Source of the DNA: Dolichospermum compactum NIES-806
GTDB taxonomy: Bacteria > Cyanobacteriota > Cyanobacteriia > Cyanobacteriales > Nostocaceae
Assembly: GCF_002368115.1 (NCBI RefSeq)
Contig: NZ_AP018316.1
Location: 4,455,005 to 4,475,069, forward strand
Length of the DNA stretch: 20,065 nt
Direction: 5' to 3'
A program made the translations under genes and the position numbers. This document shows positions 14,526-20,065 of the stretch, piece by piece (within the stretch, counting starts at the first letter, position 1; each line of letters starts with the position of its first letter). A model generated the notes under the pieces. That model saw only the letters and a program-made list of their open reading frames with translations, did not search any database and was not told where the DNA came from.

Positions 14526-15416
14526 TTAAAGAGCAAGTTTCGCGGAGTCCCCACGTACTATATTTCGACTTCGCTCAATACAAGTTTTGAAACCTCTATC
14601 TCTGATAGTCTTTGCAGCACCAATATCGGCGTGTTCGTGATATCCGCATTCCGTACAAATGAATTTCTCACCATCACGGTTTGACTTATCAGTATGCCCA
14701 CAATTTCTGCATTCTTGACTGGAGTATTTAGGATTAATTTTAATTACAACTTTTCCTTGCTTCACAGCGAGATACTCAATTTTTAAAATCAAATCACTCC
14801 AACTTGCATCAGAAATAGAACGGTTTAATCCTTTTTTTCTAGACTGGCCATTCTTTAAAAATCTCCCTGTTTTTTCATCGGTTTTAACTTTGCAACGCCT
14901 CAACATACCGGAGATGTTTAAATCTTCTAAGGCAATAGCATCAACCTTTCTAGAAACTATTGTATTAGCAACACTCCATTGATAAGCAGTCCGTTTATCT
15001 GTAATCTTTTTGTGAAACCGTCCTACTTTATTAGCTGCTTTTTTACGATTCTTACTACCCTTGACTTTACGATTAACCCGTCGCTGTCTAATTTTTAAAG
15101 TGCGTCTAGCTTTTTTATTGGTTGAGAATTTAGGATTATCAATTTGATATCTGTCGGAGAAATGGACAAGCAAATCGAAAAAAGTCTTGATTTGTAGATT
15201 GGGGTGAGGTACGTTCACGTTCGCGGAGCGTGGCGTTAGCCATAGTGTGGCGATAGCTTGCGTGGCGACGTAGAAGCCATAGCCATAACCCAACATGAGC
15301 GTCGGGTTTCGCTGTCGCTTAACCCGACCTACAAAAAATGGACAAGGTATTGATATAGCAATCCTAAATGAAATGTGGCGTTGCTGATTAAGGGTATGAA
15401 TTTTAGTCTCACGCAA
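14526..15416 (-). pseudogene. Truncated TnpB (IS200/IS605-associated RNA-guided nuclease)
   Basis: The open frame has 296 codons, but only about residues 78-296 (14526-15185) are TnpB. Recognisable parts are IDNPKF (92-97), a basic coiled helix (KARRTLKIRQRRVNRKVKGS), RuvC-II Glu164 in AIALEDLNISGML, a zinc finger with C236, C239, C254 and C257, and RuvC-III Asp264 in HADIGAAKTI. Intact TnpB is about 400 residues; the N-terminal recognition domains are gone. Residues 81-86 (DLLVHF) may be a damaged RuvC-I motif lacking its Gly. The first 77 codons are repeat DNA, beginning at a TTG inside a MITE. The C-terminal IERSRNIVRG comes from another dispersed repeat. Probably a dead remnant; no tnpA is present. 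Confidence 0.8.
15205..15330. repeat. Cluster of dispersed cyanobacterial repeats in the tnpB 5' region
   Basis: The tract reads GTTCGCGGAGCGTGGCGTTA, then GCCATAGTGTGGCGATAGC, and ends with GTCGGGTT/AACCCGAC (15301-15328), a palindrome. The wording is related to the three-copy repeat near the left edge of the window. This material replaced the N-terminal half of tnpB. Confidence 0.6.
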
Positions 15417-15535
15417 AGGCGAGGCAGCGCGGTCTTGGGGGTTTCCCCCATGAGCGACTGCCGTAGCAAAGACGCACTGAGGTAAGAGTTTTAAAGATTC
15501 AATTTGGGAATTTCATACCTCGATTCAGCAACGCC
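15377..15535. mobile_element. 159-bp MITE-like element with 24-bp inverted ends
   Basis: Left end GGCGTTGCTGATTAAGGGTA (continuing TGAA) and right end, read inward, GGCGTTGCTGAATCGAGGTA (continuing TGAA) differ at only a few positions. The interior has ACGCAAAGGCG and a GGTCTTGGGGGTTTCCCCCA palindrome but no gene. The apparent tnpB frame begins inside it. No target duplication was found. Confidence 0.75.
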
Positions 15536-16076
15536 TATTTCTTGTAGTACGGGCATCTTGCCCGCAAGAATTATACAAATTAAATGCACAACAGCTTATC
15601 CCTTGCGGGACAGAAGGAATAGGTGGGTTCAGAACCCTTAATTTTTCATTAGTCCACGTTTGTAGCGAATTAATTAGCCTGTATCGCTTATATCTCAGGT
15701 CTAAAGACACTGAGCTTTACGCTTACTGGGTAATCCTGTGAGGAACGCAAATTTAATAACCTGCAATTCTGATTTAACGTGGAATGGTGCGTTACGCTGT
15801 CGCTAACACACCCTACTTTTGCTACTTTTGCACCTTGTACTTTATTTAAGATTTAATTCAGATTCCTAGGGAACCATTTGGGTACACACTAGATAGCCAT
15901 GTTGCTGATTACAACTAGATAACAGCGATCTTAATAGATGAATTGTCCAAAGTGTCTATTACATTGTTTGAAGTTATGTAGCCTTTTACTTACAAGCTAT
16001 CAAGCTCTGGGGTAAACTATGCCTTGATTATGATTATTTCACCTCAGAAGAACACCCGAAAGGAGCAGTTTTTTCA
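15536..16076. other. Intergenic region upstream of psaC, with repeats
   Basis: It contains the dispersed palindrome CGGGCA-TCT-TGCCCG (15550-15564), a hairpin like that of the tnpB right end (15694-15714), and a GGTGCGTTACGCTGTCGCTA-type repeat (about 15785). The last 200 bp should carry the psaC promoter; the best match is TTACAA (15990-15995), 17 bp, TAAACT (16013-16018), which is weak. No gene is supported. Confidence 0.5.
15694..15714. repeat. Second right-end-type hairpin (CTCAG-GTCTAAAGACA-CTGAG)
   Basis: The loop GTCTAAAGACA is identical to that of the tnpB right-end hairpin at 14358-14378, while the stem is CTCAG/CTGAG instead of CCCCG/CGGGG, so both halves of the stem differ yet still pair. 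It has the same orientation. Probably the remnant of another IS200/IS605-type end. Confidence 0.65.
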
Positions 16077-16322
16077 ATGTCTCATACCGTAAAAATCTAC
16101 GACACCTGCATTGGCTGTACACAATGCGTCCGCGCTTGTCCTACTGACGTACTAGAAATGGTTCCTTGGGATGGCTGTAAGGCTGCTCAAGTGGCTGCTT
16201 CTCCCCGCACTGAAGACTGTGTAGGTTGTAAGCGTTGTGAAACTGCTTGCCCCACCGACTTTTTGAGTATTCGCGTTTATTTAGGCGCTGAAACAACTCG
16301 CAGCATGGGCTTGGCTTACTAA
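16077..16322 (+). CDS. psaC: Photosystem I iron-sulfur subunit PsaC
   Basis: 81 residues, the standard length. PsaC sits on the stromal (cytoplasmic) face of photosystem I and carries the terminal 4Fe-4S clusters FA and FB that pass electrons to ferredoxin or flavodoxin. Two CxxCxxCxxxCP motifs are present: C11, C14, C17, C21 and C48, C51, C54, C58. The sequence (SHTVKIYDTCIGCTQCVRAC and on to RSMGLAY) is essentially canonical. An AGGAG ribosome site (16061-16065) precedes the ATG by 11 nt, the clearest in the window, as expected for a highly expressed gene. A small AAGAATTT/AAATTCTT hairpin follows the stop. glmS is next on the same strand after 218 bp. Confidence 0.99.
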   Translation: MSHTVKIYDTCIGCTQCVRACPTDVLEMVPWDGCKAAQVAASPRTEDCVGCKRCETACPTDFLSIRVYLGAETTRSMGLAY

Positions 16323-16343
16323 GAATTTCATTTCTAAATTCTT
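16321..16343 (+). terminator. Small hairpin after psaC, possible mRNA end
   Basis: AAGAATTT (16321-16328) pairs with AAATTCTT (16336-16343) around a 7-nt loop, starting within the psaC stop codon. No T-run follows, so it may protect the transcript's 3' end rather than terminate it. Confidence 0.35.
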
Positions 16344-16540
16344 GGTACTTTAGTGCTGGGGAATGAGAACGGGAGAAACATCAAGATTCTTTCGTAATTC
16401 CTCAGCATTTTTATGGGAGGAGTCAGGAGGAAGAAGAAAGAAGAATAGTTTTTACCAATGACCAATTTGCTAAAGTGGCTTATTCATTTCAGCAACTATA
16501 CTTAAAATTTAATCATCCTGAAACTGGAGTGGTTTAAGCA

Positions 16541-18436
16541 ATGTGTGGAATAGTTGGATATATAGGCACTCAGACAGCGACAGATATTTTACTGGCTGGA
16601 TTAGAGAAATTAGAATATAGAGGTTACGATTCGGCGGGAATTGCCACTATTTTGGAAGGTGACGTGCATTGTGTGCGGGCTAAGGGTAAATTACTCAATT
16701 TGCGTTCTAAACTAGAACAAATCGAAAATCCTTCCCAAATTGGGATTGGTCATACGCGCTGGGCAACTCATGGTAAACCGGAAGAGTACAATGCCCATCC
16801 TCATTTAGATACGGGGCTGCGAATAGCTGTTGTACAAAATGGGATTATTGAGAATTATCGAGAGTTGCGAGAAAGTTTAAAGGCGTTAGGACATGAATTT
16901 CGCTCGGAAACAGATACAGAGGTAATTCCTCATTTGATTGCTGAGTGTTTCAAAAATTCTCCTCAAAGTTCTACTTCTCCTTCGGTGTTTTTAGACGCGG
17001 TGCGAGAAGCTGTAAGTAAATTAGAGGGGGCTTATGCTGTTGCCGTTATTTCTGCTGATTATCCTGATGAGTTGATTGTAGTTCGTCAACAAGCACCTTT
17101 AGTGATTGGGTTTGGACAGGGTGAGTTTTTCTGTGCTTCCGATACGCCGGCGATTGTTCCTTATACCCGCGCTGTGTTGTCCCTAGAGAACGGTGAAATT
17201 GCTCGTTTGACTCCTTTAGGGGTGGAAGTCTATAACTTTGCGGGAAATCGCTTGAAAAAGCATCCTCGGACTTTGAACTGGAATCCCATTATGGTGGAAA
17301 AGCAGGGATTCAAACATTTTATGCTCAAGGAAATTTATGAGCAACCGGGGGTAGTCCGGGATTGTTTAGAGGCTTATTTCTCAACGGTGGAGAATGGAGA
17401 AATTACTGCGGAATCACCGGTGAAATTGGATTTACCAGCGGAATTTTACGCAGATTTAGAACAAGTTCAAATTGTTGCCTGTGGTACAAGTTGGCACGCG
17501 GCATTGGTGGGTAAATATCTATTAGAACAGTTGGCAGGAATTCCAACTCAGGTACAATATGCTTCAGAGTTTCGATATGCGCCTTCACCATTAACGGCTA
17601 ATACTTTGACAATTGGGGTTACACAATCTGGTGAAACTGCTGATACTTTGGCGGCTTTGGCGATGGAAAAAGAACGCCGACAAGGGAAAGAATCTAAGTA
17701 TCAAGCGCGACTTTTGGGGATTACTAATCGCCCGGAAAGTAGTTTGGGTAATATGGTGGCGAATATTATCAATACTCATGGGGGAATTGAAATTGGTGTA
17801 GCGGCGACGAAAACTTTTATAGCGCAATTGATGGCGTTTTATGCTTTGGCGTTAGATTTGGCTTATCGTCGTCAGGAGATTAGTGATTCGAGATTTGAGG
17901 AAATTCTCACGGGTTTACGGCAGTTACCAGGGGAAATTGAGGCGATTTTAGAAACTCAAGAACGTTATATTGAACATTTGGTACATGATTTCTCAGAGAC
18001 AAAAGATTTTATCTTTATTGGTAGGGGAATTAATTTCCCGATCGCGTTAGAAGGGGCTTTAAAATTAAAGGAAATTAGCTATATTCACGCCGAAGGTTAT
18101 CCAGCGGGAGAAATGAAACATGGACCGATCGCTCTATTAGATGCTAAAGTGCCAGTGGTGGCGATCGCTGTTCCTGGTAATGTATATGAAAAGGTAATTT
18201 CTAATGCCCAAGAAGCAAAAGCCAGAGATTCCCGATTGATTGGTGTAACTTCTGTGAAAGATGGTGAAGCGGCGGAAATCTTTAATGATTTAATTCCGGT
18301 TTCGGAAGTTGAGGAAATTCTTTCGCCAATTCTCACAGTAATACCATTGCAATTGTTAGCTTATCATATTGCTGCCCGACGAGGTTTGGATGTAGATCAG
18401 CCAAGGAATTTGGCGAAGTCGGTAACAGTTGAATAA
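16541..18436 (+). CDS. glmS: Glutamine-fructose-6-phosphate aminotransferase (isomerizing)
   Basis: 631 residues. It makes glucosamine-6-phosphate from fructose-6-phosphate and glutamine, the entry step to UDP-GlcNAc for peptidoglycan and lipopolysaccharide. The N-terminal glutaminase domain (about 2-230) starts MCGIVGYIG with Cys2 as nucleophile after Met removal, followed by EYRGYDSAGIA, GHTRWATHGKP and NGIIENY. Two SIS sugar-isomerase domains follow: the first with ACGTSWHAALVGKYL and VTQSGETADTLAAL, the second with FIGRGINFPIALEGALKLKE and EGYPAGEMKHGPIAL. The C-terminus PRNLAKSVTVE is canonical. GGAG (16526-16529) lies 11 nt before the ATG. HIP1 at 18161-18168. A hairpin terminator follows. 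Confidence 0.98.
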   Translation: MCGIVGYIGTQTATDILLAGLEKLEYRGYDSAGIATILEGDVHCVRAKGKLLNLRSKLEQIENPSQIGIGHTRWATHGKPEEYNAHPHLDTGLRIAVVQNGIIENYRELRESLKALGHEFRSETDTEVIPHLIAECFKNSPQSSTSPSVFLDAVREAVSKLEGAYAVAVISADYPDELIVVRQQAPLVIGFGQGEFFCASDTPAIVPYTRAVLSLENGEIARLTPLGVEVYNFAGNRLKKHPRTLNWNPIMVEKQGFKHFMLKEIYEQPGVVRDCLEAYFSTVENGEITAESPVKLDLPAEFYADLEQVQIVACGTSWHAALVGKYLLEQLAGIPTQVQYASEFRYAPSPLTANTLTIGVTQSGETADTLAALAMEKERRQGKESKYQARLLGITNRPESSLGNMVANIINTHGGIEIGVAATKTFIAQLMAFYALALDLAYRRQEISDSRFEEILTGLRQLPGEIEAILETQERYIEHLVHDFSETKDFIFIGRGINFPIALEGALKLKEISYIHAEGYPAGEMKHGPIALLDAKVPVVAIAVPGNVYEKVISNAQEAKARDSRLIGVTSVKDGEAAEIFNDLIPVSEVEEILSPILTVIPLQLLAYHIAARRGLDVDQPRNLAKSVTVE

Positions 18437-18450
18437 TTGATATTTTGTAG

Positions 18451-18471
18451 GGGTTTAGCATTGCTAAACCC
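18451..18471 (+). terminator. Hairpin terminator after glmS
   Basis: A perfect 9-bp stem GGGTTTAGC/GCTAAACCC with a 3-nt ATT loop, 14 bp after the stop, followed by TGATATTTTG. TGATATTTT also precedes the stem. The following T-run is interrupted, so termination may be partial; the palindrome also resembles a dispersed repeat. Confidence 0.6.
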
Positions 18472-18549
18472 TGATATTTTGACAATTGCAAAATTTTCCT
18501 TCCCCATAGCTTCTTAATTTTGACTTCCCATATAATACCAGCATATTTA

Positions 18550-18577
18550 TTGACAAAATCATCAAATCGCGTATAAT
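18550..18577 (+). promoter_or_regulatory. Consensus sigma-70-type promoter for the COP23/protease pair
   Basis: TTGACA (18550-18555), 16 bp, TATAAT (18572-18577): both hexamers are perfect. Transcription would start near 18584, leaving a short leader of about 34 nt before the ATG at 18618. It is the best promoter visible in the window. Confidence 0.75.
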
Positions 18578-18617
18578 TAGTAATATTTATTTCAAACTAT
18601 ATTTTTTACCGTCAGTT

Positions 18618-19142
18618 ATGAAACTTAAACCAATTCTGCAAATACTTTCAGGACTCACCATCACCCCCATTATCGCCTTAGCTGTACATCAACCCAGCTA
18701 TGCAGGGGAAAAATATGACTGCGATACCAGCACTAAAGACCCTATCACCTATGTTCGCACAAATCGCGGACGTGAACCAATGCTACTTTGGCAAAGTAAC
18801 TATTTTCGTACTTCTAAGCAAGAACGCTGTCGCATCGTTAGCGATAGATTACAGAGATACGATGATAATAAAATGATACCGTATCTCACATCTAGAAAAA
18901 ACATAAATGGATATCCCGTGCTGTGTATAGTTGATAGAGTGCGTGGTAACTGCCTCAAGGAAGATGTAGTTGTTACTCTTCAACCTGGTACTGATTCTGG
19001 AAGAGTTTTGAGACAGATAAAATATTTCCGTCGAGGTGCTGCTGGTGCAAGACCTGTACCCTTGAGTGGTAGTAAAACTATGTTCTATGAAGATGGTGAT
19101 TTTTACATTAACCTGAATGAAATTTTAGAAGAAGAAAATTAA
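18618..19142 (+). CDS. COP23-domain exported protein
   Basis: 174 residues. Signal peptide KLKPILQILSGLTITPIIAL with likely cleavage after SYA (near 29). The mature part follows the COP23 (circadian oscillating 23-kDa protein) pattern: YDCDTSTKDPITYVRTNRGR, LLWQSNYFRTSKQERCRIVS, INGYPVLCIV, then GNCLKEDVVVTLQPG. Four mature cysteines could form two disulphides. COP23 was first described as a rhythmically produced membrane-associated protein in a unicellular cyanobacterium; its biochemical role is unknown. The gene is preceded by a near-perfect promoter and lies 36 bp before an exported protease gene, so the two are probably co-transcribed and act in the same compartment. Confidence 0.85.
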   Translation: MKLKPILQILSGLTITPIIALAVHQPSYAGEKYDCDTSTKDPITYVRTNRGREPMLLWQSNYFRTSKQERCRIVSDRLQRYDDNKMIPYLTSRKNINGYPVLCIVDRVRGNCLKEDVVVTLQPGTDSGRVLRQIKYFRRGAAGARPVPLSGSKTMFYEDGDFYINLNEILEEEN

Positions 19143-19178
19143 GACAGTGATAAACAAATAGTTGAGTCCAACTTTTCA

Positions 19179-20060
19179 ATGATTCGCAAATGTCTACTGT
19201 CAGGAATCCATTTTGGACTCCTACTGTTCACCTGTCTGGGAGGAATAGCTGTTTCTCTCCCAGCAGAAGCACCAATGTTATTACCCTCATTATCTTTTAA
19301 TCGGGTTTCAGTTGAACCAATAAAGCAAATAGCAAAATCAATCACTGTTAAAATTCTGTCAAAAGGGTTTTTGGGAACAGGAACACTCATCAATAAACAA
19401 GGGAAAATTTATACTGTTATTACTAATGATCATGTATTAAACGCTGCTGAACCTCCTTATCAAATTCAAACTCCTGATGGTAGAATTTATGAGGCTCAAG
19501 TTTCCCAATTGGTGAAATTTGGAGATGATGATTTAGGCTTATTACAGTTTAATTCTGATCAAGTTTATGAAATTGTATCTGTGGGAAATTCATCTGCATT
19601 AACGGTAGGGGATGAAGTTTTTGCGAGTGGCTTTACCAGCGAAAATAAGGAGATAATTTTTACTAATGGTAATTTATCCCTATTACTTGATAAACCTTTA
19701 GAGGGAGGCTATCAAATGGGATATACCAATGATATTTATAAAGGTATGAGTGGGGGTTCATTATTGAATATTCAAGGTGAGTTGGTGGGTATTAATGGCT
19801 TACACAAAAATCCTTTATGGGAAGCGCCTGATTTATATATTGATGGTTCACAACCTTGTAAACCTTTACAGGATATGATCATTCGTTCTAGTTGGGCTAT
19901 CCCGATAGAAACTGTAGGACGACTTGCTCCTAAATTGGTACAATTAAAACTACCTCAGTTGTTTATTTCACCTTTAGAATCGGAGAGGTATATTGATTAT
20001 ACAGCTTTGCAAATGCAGGTTGAAGCGGCGGCGGCTAAAAGTTGTAATATAAAATTGTGA
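19179..20060 (+). CDS. Exported trypsin-like serine protease
   Basis: 293 residues. An N-terminal hydrophobic segment (LLSGIHFGLLLFTCLGGIAV, cleavage perhaps near LPAEA) directs export. The chymotrypsin-fold catalytic triad is visible: His85 in ITNDHVLNAA, Asp118 in DDDLGLLQF and Ser191 in KGMSGGSLLNIQG; GFLGTGTLI is the strand before the histidine. No PDZ domain follows, unlike HtrA/Deg proteases, and the C-terminus (about 235-293) is short and helical. It probably cleaves proteins in the periplasm or at the thylakoid lumen or cell surface. It is downstream of the COP23-domain gene in the same likely operon; the COP23 protein could be a partner or substrate (inference). The frame ends at TGA, 5 bp before the window edge, so the gene is complete. 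Confidence 0.9.
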   Translation: MIRKCLLSGIHFGLLLFTCLGGIAVSLPAEAPMLLPSLSFNRVSVEPIKQIAKSITVKILSKGFLGTGTLINKQGKIYTVITNDHVLNAAEPPYQIQTPDGRIYEAQVSQLVKFGDDDLGLLQFNSDQVYEIVSVGNSSALTVGDEVFASGFTSENKEIIFTNGNLSLLLDKPLEGGYQMGYTNDIYKGMSGGSLLNIQGELVGINGLHKNPLWEAPDLYIDGSQPCKPLQDMIIRSSWAIPIETVGRLAPKLVQLKLPQLFISPLESERYIDYTALQMQVEAAAAKSCNIKL

Positions 20061-20065
20061 GAATT

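Noticed and set aside
15186..15416. N-terminal 77 residues of the tnpB frame as a genuine protein domain
   Set aside because: They translate a MITE end and dispersed repeats, start at TTG within the MITE, and match no TnpB region.
15694..15714. tRNA or riboswitch near the GGTCTAAAGACAC hairpin
   Set aside because: There is no cloverleaf or acceptor stem; it matches the tnpB right-end hairpin instead.
15938..16015. 25-codon frame MNCPKCLLHCLKLCSLLLTS... upstream of psaC
   Set aside because: It starts with a CxxC motif but is very short, has no ribosome site and overlaps the likely psaC promoter region. Probably chance.
16345..16540. glmS ribozyme upstream of glmS
   Set aside because: The leader is AT- and purine-rich (GGAGGAGTCAGGAGGAAGAA) with none of the ribozyme's conserved pairing, and glmS ribozymes are known mainly from Gram-positive bacteria.

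Overview
The window looks like a piece of a filamentous, probably Nostocales-type cyanobacterial chromosome. The evidence is psaC (photosystem I), a COP23-domain protein, a DUF6464-type protein, an AT-rich base composition, HIP1 octamers (GCGATCGC, six found by eye) and many extragenic palindromes of the kind that litter these genomes. Core genes alternate with accessory stretches rich in repeats.

Layout. 1-410: intergenic DNA with three copies of a 33-bp palindrome-like repeat. 411-1075: a translationally coupled toxin-antitoxin-like pair (small antitoxin, PIN-domain toxin with a TTG start). 1125-1609: remains of an FHA-domain / Ser-Thr kinase gene, interrupted by a 156-bp tandem duplication. 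1621-4230: a large ClC-family anion transporter with CBS and two USP domains and a Gln at the gating-glutamate position. 4345-5595 (-): an exported protein of unknown function, convergent with the ClC gene. 5596-6753: about 1.2 kb of mostly non-coding DNA with a MITE-like element and one possible 36-codon gene. 6754-8113: fmt, convergent with a DUF6464-type gene.

8247-13113 is a compact chaperone-usher pilus locus of the archaic (Csu / spore-coat-U) type: usher, chaperone and one SCPU pilin on the minus strand, with a second SCPU pilin on the plus strand between chaperone and usher. The usher and this pilin are divergent, with only 6 bp between their start codons. A 34-codon tail of a third pilin gene lies directly behind the minus-strand pilin. 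13583-15535 is an accessory patch: a Uma2-family nuclease gene, a MITE with a 6-bp target duplication at its 3' end, an IS200/IS605-type right end with hairpins (candidate omega/reRNA), a truncated tnpB, and another MITE. 16077-18436: psaC and glmS, same strand. 18618-20060: COP23-domain protein and an exported trypsin-like protease, probably co-transcribed from a near-perfect sigma-70-type promoter.

Recurring theme: small palindromic mobile elements sit exactly at gene 3' ends and overlap or supply the stop codons of the usher, chaperone and Uma2 genes, with little apparent damage. The most notable points are the antisense pilin inside the chaperone-usher operon, the reduced TnpB with its retained right-end hairpin (a second copy of that hairpin shows compensatory base changes), and the ClC protein with the altered gating residue. 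No clearly new defence or metabolic system was recognised.
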